DNA of 27,073 bases from an uncultured Verrucomicrobiales bacterium (GCA_937893015.1 CALBJX010000033.1:1-27073), one strand, 5' to 3'. Positions 7,448 through 15,165 are shown, numbered from the stretch's first letter. Notes: generated from the letters alone by a model not told the origin. Made by a program: numbers and translations.

Positions 7448-8296
7448 TTACTTGAGGAGATCGTCCAGCGAGGGCGCGGGCTCGGTGGTCGCGGGCTCCT
7501 CGTCGCCGAAGGGATTGTCCTTCTTCGCGGGGGCATCCAGAGCGGAGGGCGTTTCACCCTCCTCCGACTTGGGAGCCGCCACAGGCTTGGGCGCATCCAC
7601 ATCGAGCAGCAGGAGACGCATCTCCGCCGTCTTGTTCGTCACAAGGGGGCTGGTGGCGCACTTGGTCTGCGCATCCGTATAGGCGGCGCGGGCGGCGTCG
7701 ATGTCCCCCTTGGCGCGGGCGAGGTCGCCGAGCGTGATGTAGGCGAGGGCGAGGTAGGGGCTCTCTCCCGCTTCCGTCACCTTCTTCCACGCCTCGGCAG
7801 CCTTGTCCTCCTTGCCTTCGGCGAGGTGGTGGGCGGCCACGGCGGAGAGGGCGCGAGCCTTGATGAGCGTATCCTCCGTCTTGGCGGCGAGTGCTTCCAG
7901 CATGGCGGCGCCGCGCCCGGGGTTCCCACCCTCCAACAGGCGCATACCCGCCATCAGTTTGCCCGTGTCACCCGAGGGGGTGGAGGCGTAATCCCCCAGC
8001 AGCGCATCAATCGCGGCGACATCATACTGCGCGGGGGACGCCGCTTCCCCGGGGGCGGCGAGCTTCATGGCGGTCACCACCTCGGCGGCGGCATCCTGCT
8101 TCACATCGTTGCGATGGGAGAAGAAGGCAATGATGCAGCCCGATGCAATACCGAGGGCGATGCCGCCCCACAGCAGTTTTTTATAGTGCTTGTTCAGGAA
8201 AATTTCGTGCTTGGCGGGCCCGAGTTCAATCTCGCCGATGGCTTTGATTTCCTCGGGGGTCAGGGGCTGGATATCCTCGTCGTTCTTGGTGTTCAT
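7448..8296 (-). CDS. Membrane-anchored TPR protein, YfgM-like
   Basis: This 282-aa protein has a cytoplasmic N-terminus of about 40 residues, one membrane segment (about 41-60, LLWGGIALGIASGCIIAFF), and a helical tail with TPR-like pairs (about 110-225: MLEALAAKTED, LIKARALSAVAAHHLAEGKEDKAA, YLALAYITLGDLARAKGDIDAA). This is the topology of YfgM, an ancillary partner of the Sec translocon and periplasmic chaperones. The last 55 residues are Pro/Glu/Ala-rich and probably disordered. It begins 3 bases after the metF stop, so the two are surely cotranscribed. The YfgM comparison rests on topology and TPR pattern, not on specific residues. Confidence 0.72.
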   Translation of the reverse strand: MNTKNDEDIQPLTPEEIKAIGEIELGPAKHEIFLNKHYKKLLWGGIALGIASGCIIAFFSHRNDVKQDAAAEVVTAMKLAAPGEAASPAQYDVAAIDALLGDYASTPSGDTGKLMAGMRLLEGGNPGRGAAMLEALAAKTEDTLIKARALSAVAAHHLAEGKEDKAAEAWKKVTEAGESPYLALAYITLGDLARAKGDIDAARAAYTDAQTKCATSPLVTNKTAEMRLLLLDVDAPKPVAAPKSEEGETPSALDAPAKKDNPFGDEEPATTEPAPSLDDLLK

Positions 8297-8299
8297 ATC

Positions 8300-9238
8300 T
8301 TAGGATTTGTAGAGGTCGTTGAGCATGTGCAGGCGGTCGATGCCGACATAGTTGTTGATGCCCAGGTTGCGGTAGATTTCCAAGGTAGCCTTGGATTTGT
8401 TAAGGGTGTAGAAGTGGATGCCGTCCACGTCCGCATCCAGCAGTTCAGAGCACTGGTTGCTGGCGTAGTTGATGCCCACGCGCTCGATGCTCTCCTTGTC
8501 GCCGCCCGCGCGCAGCAGGGCTTTGAGCAGGCGGGCGGGGAAGTTCGTGCCGGCGGAGAGCTCGGCCATGCGGTTCATGCTCTGAATGCTCGTCACGGGC
8601 ATGATGCCCGCGATGATGGGGGCATCGATGCCCATCAGGCGGCAGCGGTCGCGGAAGTCGAAGAAGGCGTGATTGTCGAAGAAGAGCTGCGTGCAGATGT
8701 AGTCCGCCCCCTCATCCACCTTGGCTTTGAGGAAATCCATCTCGCGGATGCGGTTGCGGGATTCGGGGTGCCCCTCGGGGAAACCCGCCACGCCGATGGT
8801 GAGGCGCTGAGCGAGATGTTGGCGCTCCTCCCACGCGCGGATGAAACGCACCAGCTCGGATGCATGGCGGAAGGCATCCTTCGTCGGATCGTAGGCGGCG
8901 TTGCGCGGGGCATCGCCGCGCAGCGCCAGCACAGCACGGGCACCCGCCGCCACATAGCCCTCGAGAATGGTCTCCAGCTCGGCTTCGGTATGCCCCACGC
9001 AGGTCAGGTGCGGCACCGTCGGGATCCCCTTCTCCTGAATGGAATGCACAACGGAGCGCGTCAGCTCGCGGGAACCGCCGCCCGCGCCGTAGGTCACGCT
9101 CACAAAGCTGGGATGAAACTCCTGCAGACGCACCACCGTGGACAGCAACGATTCCACGCCTTCCTGCGTCTTGGGCGGGAAGAACTCGAAGGAGAAGCTC
9201 GGCGTGCGGTCGAACAGGACGGAAGTCTTTTTGCTCAT
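8300..9238 (-). CDS. metF: 5,10-methylenetetrahydrofolate reductase
   Basis: This 312-aa FAD enzyme reduces methylene-THF to methyl-THF, supplying the methyl group for methionine synthesis. Motifs are readable: FSFEFFPPKT with the catalytic Glu (E18), SVTYGAGGGS, VPHLTCVGHT, AVLALRGDAPRN and YICTQLFFDN. Length fits the bacterial MetF core (about 290-310), without the eukaryotic regulatory domain. The start at MSKKTSVLFD is chosen because the upstream in-frame extension is Pro/Arg-rich and overlaps the end of the preceding gene. It is 19 bases after the coiled-coil gene and 3 bases before the YfgM-like gene. No methionine riboswitch is seen; the promoter is probably that of the upstream gene. 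Confidence 0.96.
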   Translation of the reverse strand: MSKKTSVLFDRTPSFSFEFFPPKTQEGVESLLSTVVRLQEFHPSFVSVTYGAGGGSRELTRSVVHSIQEKGIPTVPHLTCVGHTEAELETILEGYVAAGARAVLALRGDAPRNAAYDPTKDAFRHASELVRFIRAWEERQHLAQRLTIGVAGFPEGHPESRNRIREMDFLKAKVDEGADYICTQLFFDNHAFFDFRDRCRLMGIDAPIIAGIMPVTSIQSMNRMAELSAGTNFPARLLKALLRAGGDKESIERVGINYASNQCSELLDADVDGIHFYTLNKSKATLEIYRNLGINNYVGIDRLHMLNDLYKS

Positions 9239-9257
9239 GGAGAGAGGGAGAAAGGAG

Positions 9258-10238
9258 TCAGGGAACGGGAACAAGCTGCGCCTCAATTTCGGGCAGGGCG
9301 TTCTGCGTCTTGGGGAAAGCGGGGAGCTGCGTGGGCTGCACGGGCATGCCGGCGGCGGGGGTGCTGCCCTCGGCGGGCATGTCGTCATCACCCTCCCCGG
9401 GGATAGGCTCCAGCGCGGGCATTCCGTCGGCCACGGCACCGGAAACGGCTTCGGCAGCACCTTTCACCGCCTCGGCGGCGTTCTGCACGGCCCCCGCTGC
9501 CTGTTGCACGGCATCAGCGGTCTGAGGGGCGACCTGCTGCATGAGACCGCCCTGCTCCATCTGGCGGAGCGCATCGCCGAAGCGGTCGGCGGGGGAGATA
9601 TCCTCGCGCTCGGTCATGAGAGATGACGCGACAATGGTGTCACCGGGCTCGGGCGTAAGCTGCTGCATGGGTGCCCCGCTGCGGGCGGAGATGATGACGG
9701 GCTTCACGGCGGCACTCACCTGCCCGCTTTCCTCGTCGCGGCCGTCCACCACGGCCTCACAGACAAGCTGCTTACCGCGGTACACATCAATGGCGAAACC
9801 ATCGTTGAGGGGCGTGTTGCCCTCAGGCGTAAAAAGAATGGACGTCCACTCCGCATTGTAGGAAGTCACGCGACCGAGCACGGCGGGAGCGGCGGCTTCC
9901 TCCGCGGCATCGCGGGCGGCGCGTTCCTCTTCCTTGCGGCGGGCTGCGGCGAGCACGCTGTTCTCCTCCGCCTCATTGATTTCCTGCTGGCGCTTGCGCT
10001 CACTCTCCTCCGCCTCACTGCGGGCGGTCTCCACCTCCGGTGCTTCCACCTCGGGCCCCAGCTTCTCCATGCGGGCAAGGTGTTCGGCGTTGCGCTGCTG
10101 GTATTCGTTGCTCTTCTGCAAGGTGCGGTACACCTCATACTGCTCCTGACGCGCAGGGATCACCACGGTCACGGCATAGGCCATGAGCGCCACGGTGAGC
10201 GTGAAAAGCACGAGGATAGTGACACGAAATCCGTTCAT
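9258..10238 (-). CDS. Membrane-anchored coiled-coil protein with AVxxAAx heptads, unknown
   Basis: I do not recognise this 326-aa protein. It has one N-terminal membrane segment (about 7-27), a charged coiled coil (about 28-115, rich in Glu, Arg, Gln, Ala), a beta-rich middle (about 118-205, LGRVTSYNAEWTSILFTPEG; GFAIDVYRGKQLVCEAVV), then four consecutive heptads AVQQAAG, AVQNAAE, AVKGAAE, AVSGAVA (about 243-270) forming an amphipathic helix, and a Pro/Gly-rich tail. The middle resembles small beta-barrel domains of envelope proteins. The start at 10238 is set by a promoter whose -10 ends 7 bases upstream; the longer frame from 10274 would begin before transcription. It is the first gene of the metF cluster. 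An envelope role is inferred. Confidence 0.75.
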   Translation of the reverse strand: MNGFRVTILVLFTLTVALMAYAVTVVIPARQEQYEVYRTLQKSNEYQQRNAEHLARMEKLGPEVEAPEVETARSEAEESERKRQQEINEAEENSVLAAARRKEEERAARDAAEEAAAPAVLGRVTSYNAEWTSILFTPEGNTPLNDGFAIDVYRGKQLVCEAVVDGRDEESGQVSAAVKPVIISARSGAPMQQLTPEPGDTIVASSLMTEREDISPADRFGDALRQMEQGGLMQQVAPQTADAVQQAAGAVQNAAEAVKGAAEAVSGAVADGMPALEPIPGEGDDDMPAEGSTPAAGMPVQPTQLPAFPKTQNALPEIEAQLVPVP

Positions 10239-10245
10239 GCGCGCG

Positions 10246-10274
10246 AGCATAGCAAAATCCCGCCGCCGTAGCAA
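10246..10274 (-). promoter_or_regulatory. Promoter of the metF cluster, leaderless spacing
   Basis: On the minus strand TTGCTA (10274-10269) and TATGCT (10251-10246) are 17 bases apart. Only 7 bases (CGCGCGC) separate the -10 from the ATG at 10238, so transcription should begin at or next to the start codon. Confidence 0.7.
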
Positions 10275-10314
10275 GTCAAGATTCTGTCACGAGCGGTAGG
10301 AATTACGTCCGTAT

Positions 10315-10656
10315 TCAGCAGCAGCCATACCCGATAGAGCCGAGAATCAGGACGAGCAACAGGAACAGCACGGAGGCAATGAACGCGCGGCTGCGCGGAA
10401 GGCGCAGCAGATAACGGCTCAGGAAATAGGGAGCCGTCAGCACGCAGAAGAGAGCCGCGAAACAAGCGATAATAGCCGCTGCCTCCTCAAGCACGGCACC
10501 CAAACAGGCCGGAAGGGTGACAAGCACGCTCAGAATCAAGGCCGCAGCGAGCATACGACGGAGGCGACAGTAGCCCCGCCCGACAAGCCAAAAGGCGAGG
10601 AGGCTTATCAGAAACAGGAGAAAGAAGTTGAGCGCAAGGCTGAAAAGGAAGAACAC
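10315..10656 (-). CDS. Small multi-spanning membrane protein, unknown
   Basis: A 113-aa very hydrophobic protein with three or four membrane segments (about 2-23, 35-52, 59-80 and 90-108) and a Cys-Cys C-terminus (GYGCC). It begins with GTG, and the next Met is at residue 35, which would cut off the first segment. It lies 25 bases after the 124-aa membrane protein on the same strand and is probably cotranscribed. A pyrimidine-rich stretch precedes the start instead of a Shine-Dalgarno sequence. I recognise no family. The paired small membrane proteins may work together. Confidence 0.6.
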   Translation of the reverse strand: MFFLFSLALNFFLLFLISLLAFWLVGRGYCRLRRMLAAALILSVLVTLPACLGAVLEEAAAIIACFAALFCVLTAPYFLSRYLLRLPRSRAFIASVLFLLLVLILGSIGYGCC

Positions 10657-10681
10657 TATAAAAAGAAGAAAAGAGCGTTTT

Positions 10682-11056
10682 TTACATCGAAATCATCGCC
10701 TGCGGCAACAACAGCAGAAGCCACAGCACCGCTGCCCAGATGGAGCGCGCAGGAGAAAAGCCGAGCAGCTTGTAAGCGATGATGCCTGGGGCGCACAGAT
10801 AAGCCAGCGACACCAGAGAGAAAACCACATCCGTCACCCCTGTTTCCTTCATCGGCACAGGCATGGTGACCACCAAGAGACACCCCAGCACACACTGGCA
10901 CAGGCTGAGAAGAGCCGCCGCCTTCCACAAGCGTCCCTGCGTGCAGGTCTTGCGCCCCGGCAGCCAAAACACGAGCCACCCGAGCAGGAGATTAAGAACG
11001 GCGTAAAACGCGCACGCTTCCGCCATCAAGCCCCAATGGATAGAGTTGATTCCCAC
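10682..11056 (-). CDS. Small membrane protein, unknown, GTG start
   Basis: A 124-aa protein with about four hydrophobic segments (AFYAVLNLLLGWLVFWL; LLSLCQCVLGCLLVV; VVFSLVSLAYLCAPGII; IWAAVLWLLLLLP). The start is chosen from the promoter: TTGCCC and TACGAT, 17 apart, end 6 bases before GTG at 11056, giving MGINSIHWGLMAEAC. A longer frame to 11155 would start inside the rubrerythrin terminator and is rejected. An ATG at 11026 is the alternative and would drop 10 residues. No family recognised. The next small membrane protein follows after 25 bases. Confidence 0.6.
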   Translation of the reverse strand: MGINSIHWGLMAEACAFYAVLNLLLGWLVFWLPGRKTCTQGRLWKAAALLSLCQCVLGCLLVVTMPVPMKETGVTDVVFSLVSLAYLCAPGIIAYKLLGFSPARSIWAAVLWLLLLLPQAMISM

Positions 11057-11062
11057 ATCACC

Positions 11063-11091
11063 ATCGTAGCATACCTCTGCCCGCGGGGCAA
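11063..11091 (-). promoter_or_regulatory. Promoter of the 124-aa membrane protein, leaderless spacing
   Basis: On the minus strand TTGCCC (11091-11086), 17 bases, TACGAT (11068-11063), then GGTGAT and the GTG start at 11056. The 6-base gap repeats the spacing seen at ispE and the 21968 and 26206 genes. Confidence 0.6.
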
Positions 11092-11143
11092 CTTTTTTCG
11101 TTGGTAAAGTGTAATTCGATAAGTGAGAGTTCGTCGCAAAAAA

Positions 11144-11167
11144 AAGGCGCACCATGCGGTGCGCCTT
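11144..11167 (-). terminator. Terminator of the rubrerythrin gene
   Basis: A perfect 10-bp stem, AAGGCGCACC (11144-11153) with GGTGCGCCTT (11158-11167), has a 4-base loop. On the minus strand it is followed by eight T residues. It lies 21 bases after the rubrerythrin stop. Confidence 0.92.
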
Positions 11168-11188
11168 GGGAAAGAATGAACGGTGGTT

Positions 11189-11746
11189 TTACTTGCCGAA
11201 GTAGCGCTTCAGCAAGCCGTCGAAACCGCGGCCGTGGCGGGCTTCGTCCTTAGCCATCTCATGCACGGTGTCGTGGATGGCGTCGAGATTCTGCTTCTTG
11301 GCGAGCATGGCGATTTCCAGCTTGCCGGCGCAGGCACCCTGCTCGGCGGCGGCGCGGAGCTCAAGGTTCTTCTGCGTGCTGTCGGTGATGACCTCACCCA
11401 GCAGCTCGGCGAACTTGGCGGCGTGCTCGGCCTCCTCGAAGGCGTAGCGCTTGAAGGCCTCGGCGATTTCGGGATACCCCTCGCGCTCAGCCACGCGGCT
11501 CATGGCAAGGTACATGCCGACCTCGCAGCATTCGCCGTTGAAGTTGTCGCGCAGCCCCTTGAGAATCACCTCGTCCACGCCCTTGGCGATGCCGACGACG
11601 TGCTCACAGGCGTAGGTCTTTTCTTCCGTCTCCTCGATTTCCTCCCAGCAATCGGGACCTTCGGCGTGGCAGACAGGGCATTCGATGGAGGGGATATCCT
11701 CGCTCTCCACAATCTCACCGCAAATGGTGCAACGGTATTTCTTCAT
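11189..11746 (-). CDS. rbr: Reverse rubrerythrin (rubredoxin domain first)
   Basis: This 185-aa non-heme iron protein reduces hydrogen peroxide in anaerobes. A rubredoxin domain comes first, with iron ligands C6, C9, C23 and C26, followed by a four-helix diiron domain (about 45-185) carrying FEEAEHAAKF and HEMAKDEARHG, which hold ExxH iron ligands. In classic rubrerythrins the rubredoxin is at the C-terminus, so this is the reversed type known from Clostridium and other anaerobes. It stands alone between its own promoter and terminator, as expected for an oxidative-stress gene. No PerR box could be identified. Electron donors are not encoded nearby. Confidence 0.93.
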   Translation of the reverse strand: MKKYRCTICGEIVESEDIPSIECPVCHAEGPDCWEEIEETEEKTYACEHVVGIAKGVDEVILKGLRDNFNGECCEVGMYLAMSRVAEREGYPEIAEAFKRYAFEEAEHAAKFAELLGEVITDSTQKNLELRAAAEQGACAGKLEIAMLAKKQNLDAIHDTVHEMAKDEARHGRGFDGLLKRYFGK

Positions 11747-11793
11747 GATAGTAGTGCTTGTTAAGGTGTAGCGTGTTCTCTGCGAACGGGGAC

Positions 11794-11822
11794 ATGATAC
11801 CGCCCGACACCGCGAACGGCAA
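11794..11822 (-). promoter_or_regulatory. Promoter of the rubrerythrin gene
   Basis: On the minus strand TTGCCG (11822-11817), 17 bases, TATCAT (11799-11794). Transcription would begin near 11787, leaving a 5' leader of about 40 bases, unlike the leaderless promoters elsewhere in the window. Confidence 0.6.
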
Positions 11823-11865
11823 GCCCGCAGCCTGACATGGAGGGAGACAAAGGGGGATTTGTAGG

Positions 11866-12078
11866 GATGTACGATTTACGATGTACGATGTACGAAGTAC
11901 GAAGTCAAATTGAGGCGCGGCTGCGCCGCGCGGGGAAGAAGGACCAAGGACGCAAAGCGCGTATGAAAAGTCAGCTATTGATGAACGCTTTGCGTCCTTG
12001 GTCCTTGCCCTTGCGAGCGTAGCGAGCGGAACTCAAACTTCGTACTTCGTACATTCAGTTCGACAAACTGCTCATTTC
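11866..12078. repeat. Large palindromic intergenic element with heptamer array
   Basis: This fills the 325-base space between rubrerythrin and the ankyrin gene. From the outside in: a heptamer array (TGTACGA, TTTACGA, TGTACGA, TGTACGA, AGTACGA), a 16-bp perfect inverted repeat (11890-11905 with 12037-12052), a GC hairpin GCGCGGC-TGC-GCCGCGC on the left, a 21-bp perfect inverted repeat (11939-11959 with 11986-12006), and a 26-base centre. The right end, 12040-12078, is a 39-base sequence found again, inverted, at 27021-27059, and it includes the stop codon of the ankyrin gene. No protein is encoded, so it is at most a non-autonomous element. Confidence 0.85.
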
Positions 12079-13190
12079 CCCTCTTCCCACGGCGTTTCTT
12101 TTGCCCCATGCTTCAGCAAGACGTCTCGGATTTCCCGAAGCACGGCGGCGAGGTCTTCTGATTCCTCAACGGCGAGGTAGCAGAGCACCTCATCGAGAGC
12201 AGTCCGGTTGCTCATGGGTTCGCGGGCATTGGGGTCTGCTCCGTGCTCCAGAAGCCATGTCATGATAGAGGAGTTCTTGAAGTTGACGGCTCTCACGAGG
12301 GGCAGATGATCGCCCATGGGCGCGTTGAGGTCGGGCTTCAAGTAGCCGAGCTGCAGCAATTCTTCTGCCAGCTCCGTGGCGTGCGGCAGGCTGCATACCT
12401 TGCCGAAGAGCCAAGGGCCGCCATCGCCGTAAAAATCAGGGCGGTAGCCGAGTTCGAGCCCCGCCCGAAAAAGACGTTCGGCGTTCTCGGGGCTGCTCTC
12501 TCGTTCAAGAGCAATCGCCCAGATGGAGGAAGCCAGCGGGAGCTGTTCCCAGCTTGCGCCGTGTCGGCAAAGCAGCGTGAGCTCAGCGATACGCTCCTCC
12601 GTCGTCGGTTCGGGAGCCATCGGGACAGGGGGCAGGCAAAGGGCTCGCGTCAGGGTGTTTTCCTGATAGCGCGCAGGGTCGGCCCCGGGCGTGGTATAGA
12701 GCTGATTGGGGTCGCAGCCGTGCTCCAACAGGTAGTGCACCGGCTCGGACAAGCGGTAGGTCACCGCCACAAACAGGAGGGTCAGTCCGTTCTCATCCCG
12801 CACATCGGCCCGCCCTTCTGCCGCCGCGCGGCGGATGAGCGCCCGCGCGGGCTCGCCCACGAACTTCATCACGATATCGGGCTGCAAATCAACGCCAAAG
12901 AACGAAGCATCAGAAAAGAGCGGAGTCAACTCCTCCAGCCCCTTTCGCACCTGCGCCTCGGTCGCGGGTGAGTACAGGGCTTCATCGATGCGGCGCAGCA
13001 CCTGTTGCAGCTCAGGGTCGCGGCACGCACTCACCCCCGCATCCCCGAGCCGCCAGCCATAGAGCCACCACGCGCCGCCCGCCCCCGCCGCAACCACGAC
13101 CACGACCGCGGCCAGCCCCGCCAACACCCAAGCGAGCACTTTCACCCACCGACGACGCGGCTTCGCTGTCTCTGTTGAATTCGTGTTCAT
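12072..13190 (-). CDS. Membrane-anchored ankyrin-repeat protein
   Basis: A 372-aa protein with a basic N-terminus (PRRRWVK), a membrane segment (about 18-44) and an extracytoplasmic domain with ankyrin repeats. The clearest are ENGLTLLFVAV...HYLLEHGCDPN (about 132-160), HLPLVRAV...TWLLEHGADPNARE (about 297-325) and NRTALDEVL...VLLKHGAKE (about 327-364). Between them the repeats are degenerate. Ankyrin domains bind proteins; the partner is unknown. It is a single gene flanked on both sides by large palindromic repeats, with its stop codon inside one of them. The start at 13190 follows a -10-like TATTAT by 8 bases. Confidence 0.82.
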   Translation of the reverse strand: MNTNSTETAKPRRRWVKVLAWVLAGLAAVVVVVAAGAGGAWWLYGWRLGDAGVSACRDPELQQVLRRIDEALYSPATEAQVRKGLEELTPLFSDASFFGVDLQPDIVMKFVGEPARALIRRAAAEGRADVRDENGLTLLFVAVTYRLSEPVHYLLEHGCDPNQLYTTPGADPARYQENTLTRALCLPPVPMAPEPTTEERIAELTLLCRHGASWEQLPLASSIWAIALERESSPENAERLFRAGLELGYRPDFYGDGGPWLFGKVCSLPHATELAEELLQLGYLKPDLNAPMGDHLPLVRAVNFKNSSIMTWLLEHGADPNAREPMSNRTALDEVLCYLAVEESEDLAAVLREIRDVLLKHGAKETPWEEGK

Positions 13191-13198
13191 ACCCTCTT

Positions 13199-13226
13199 AT
13201 AATACAGGGAAATCCGAAATGCACGA
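13199..13226 (-). promoter_or_regulatory. Candidate promoter of the ankyrin gene
   Basis: On the minus strand TATTAT (13204-13199) lies 8 bases before the ATG. The best -35, TCGTGC at 16 bases, is poor. The gap AAGAGGGT could alternatively act as a Shine-Dalgarno-like sequence. Confidence 0.4.
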
Positions 13227-13244
13227 GAAAAAATGACAAAGGTG

Positions 13245-13453
13245 AATTTGTGATAAGAAATATGGGATTTGAGATTTTTGATTTGGAAATTATGTGCAGC
13301 TTCGCTGCAGGGATTGAAACGCAACGCATAGCGTAAACGGCAGCTTAATGATTCAGCCAAGGTATGCGCTCTGCGTTCGGTGAATCTCCGCGCCGTAGGC
13401 GCGCTAGCTTCCCAAATCACAAATTCAAAATCACAGATTTCTTATCATAAATC
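13245..13453. repeat. Large imperfect inverted-repeat element upstream of fumarase
   Basis: Two 42-base arms, 13245-13286 and 13412-13453, are imperfect reverse complements; the outer 17 bases match at 15 positions and the next 24 at 19. They enclose about 125 bases holding a TGCAGC-TTC-GCTGCA hairpin near 13295-13309, a CGCGCC-type palindrome near 13390-13403, and a partial inner inverted repeat (AACGCAACGCATA with TATGCGCTCTGCGTT). The plan, with outer arms, GC hairpin, inner arms and centre, matches the element at 11866-12078, though the sequence differs. It fills nearly all of the 325-base gap between the divergent ankyrin and fumarase genes. No coding frame is supported. Confidence 0.7.
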
Positions 13454-13515
13454 TTCATTCTCCTCGCTCATTTTTCTCGCGTGCGCGGGAAAAATGTGGT
13501 AAAACTATCCGTGTT

Positions 13516-15165
13516 ATGGCAACTCCTCCTTTTGTTTATCAGGAAATGTTCCCCATGGGGGAAGACACGACGAAGTACCGTCTTCTCACCAAGGATTATG
13601 TCAGCGTGAGCGAGTTTGAAGGCAAGCCCATGCTCAAGGTTGAGCCCGAAGGTCTGCGTCTGCTCGCGGAGACCGCGTGGCACGATGTGGCTTTCTACCT
13701 GCGCCCCGAACATCTGGAGATGGTGAAGGGTATTCTCTCTGACCCCGAGGCTTCCGAGAACGACAAGAGCGTGGCGCTCACCATGCTCCGCAACGCGGAG
13801 GTGGCATCCCTCGGCGTGCTGCCCCTCTGCCAGGACACGGGCACGGCCATCTGCGTGGGCAAGAAGGGCCAGCAGGTGTGGACGGGCTTCAACGATGCGG
13901 AGTACATCTCCCGCGGTGCCTACGACTGCTACACCAAGAACAACCTGCGCTACTCCCAGAATGTGGCTCTGGACATGTACAAGGAGGTGAACACGCGCAC
14001 CAACCTGCCCGCCCAGATTGACCTCTTCGCCACCGATCACGGCATGGAGTACTCCTTCCTCTTCATCGCCAAGGGCGGCGGTTCCGCCAACAAGACCTAT
14101 CTCTATCAGGAGACGAAGGCGCTTCTCAACCCCGCTTCCCTCAAGAAGTTCATGGTGCAGAAGATGAGCACGCTCGGCACGGCGGCCTGCCCGCCCTACC
14201 ATGTGGCCTTTGTCGTCGGCGGCACGAGCGCTGAGCTCTGCCTGAAGACGGTCAAGCTGGCCTCCACCAAGTACTACGACTCCCTGCCCACCACGGGCAA
14301 CGAGCACGGCCGCGCCTTCCGCGATGTGGAGCTGGAGAACGAGCTCAAGAAGGAAGCCGAGAAGCTGGGTCTCGGTGCCCAGTTCGGCGGCAAGTGGTTC
14401 GCGCTGGATGTGCGCGTCGTCCGTCTGCCCCGCCACGGTGCTTCCTGCCCCGTTGCGCTCGGTGTGTCCTGCTCCGCCGACCGCAACGCCAAGGCCAAGA
14501 TTACGCCCGAGGGTATTTTCATTGAGGAGCTGGAGTACGACCCCGGCAAGTACATCCCCGCCGAGCTGCGCGAGACGAAGAGCGCGGGTGTGCCCATCGA
14601 CCTTGACCGCCCGATGAAGGAGGTGCTGGCCGACCTGACGAAGTACCCCGTGAAGACCCGCCTTTCCCTCAGCGGCACCATCATCGTGGGGCGCGATATC
14701 GCCCATGCCAAGCTCAAGGAGCTCCTCGATGCGGGCAAGGACCTGCCCCAGTACATTAAGGACCACCCCATCTACTACGCCGGCCCCGCCAAGACGCCCG
14801 AGGGTTGCCCCTCCGGTTCCTTCGGTCCCACGACGGCGGGTCGCATGGATCCCTATGTGGAGCTGTTCCAGAGCCACGGCGGCAGCATGATTATGATTGC
14901 CAAGGGCAACCGCGCCCAGTGCGTGACGGATTCCTGCAAGCAGCACGGCGGCTTCTATCTCGGTTCCATCGGCGGTGTCGCGGCGGATCTTGCCAAGAAC
15001 TGCATCACCTCCATCGAGTGCGTGGAATACCCCGAACTCGGCATGGAGGCCATCTGGAAGATTACGGTGAAGGATTTCCCCGCCTACATCCTGGTGGATG
15101 ACAAGGGCAATGACTTCTTCGCCGACATCCGCGCCGGGTGGAGCTGCGGAGTGTGCGCGCACTAA
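13516..15165 (+). CDS. fumA: Fumarate hydratase, class I (4Fe-4S, fused alpha and beta domains)
   Basis: This 549-aa enzyme interconverts fumarate and malate with an oxygen-labile 4Fe-4S cluster. The N-terminal domain carries candidate cluster ligands C105 (LPLCQDTGT), C225 (GTAACPPYH) and C319 (GVSCSADRNA), matching the spacing of E. coli FumA. The C-terminal domain (about 385-549) has SGTIIVGRDIAHAKL, YYAGPAKTPEG and FGPTTAGRMD. Length equals the single-chain FumA/FumB form; many anaerobes split it in two. An extended -10 (TGGTAAAAC, 13497-13505) lies 10 bases before the ATG, so the leader is very short. It is monocistronic in appearance, with a palindromic repeat on each side. It serves the TCA cycle or fumarate reduction. 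Confidence 0.96.
   Translation: MATPPFVYQEMFPMGEDTTKYRLLTKDYVSVSEFEGKPMLKVEPEGLRLLAETAWHDVAFYLRPEHLEMVKGILSDPEASENDKSVALTMLRNAEVASLGVLPLCQDTGTAICVGKKGQQVWTGFNDAEYISRGAYDCYTKNNLRYSQNVALDMYKEVNTRTNLPAQIDLFATDHGMEYSFLFIAKGGGSANKTYLYQETKALLNPASLKKFMVQKMSTLGTAACPPYHVAFVVGGTSAELCLKTVKLASTKYYDSLPTTGNEHGRAFRDVELENELKKEAEKLGLGAQFGGKWFALDVRVVRLPRHGASCPVALGVSCSADRNAKAKITPEGIFIEELEYDPGKYIPAELRETKSAGVPIDLDRPMKEVLADLTKYPVKTRLSLSGTIIVGRDIAHAKLKELLDAGKDLPQYIKDHPIYYAGPAKTPEGCPSGSFGPTTAGRMDPYVELFQSHGGSMIMIAKGNRAQCVTDSCKQHGGFYLGSIGGVAADLAKNCITSIECVEYPELGMEAIWKITVKDFPAYILVDDKGNDFFADIRAGWSCGVCAH

Noticed and set aside
7358..9406. A 682-residue + strand frame across three minus-strand genes
   Set aside because: It runs opposite metF, the YfgM-like gene and the helical gene, all with clear domains or topology, and its sequence is low-complexity Gly/Ala/Arg/His. 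It is a GC shadow.
10682..11155. Longer start of the small membrane protein at 11155
   Set aside because: That start lies inside the rubrerythrin terminator hairpin, and a promoter at 11063-11091 begins transcription downstream of it.
11866..12078. Insertion sequence or autonomous transposon
   Set aside because: No transposase frame is present within or next to it, and there are no evident target duplications. At most it is a non-autonomous element.
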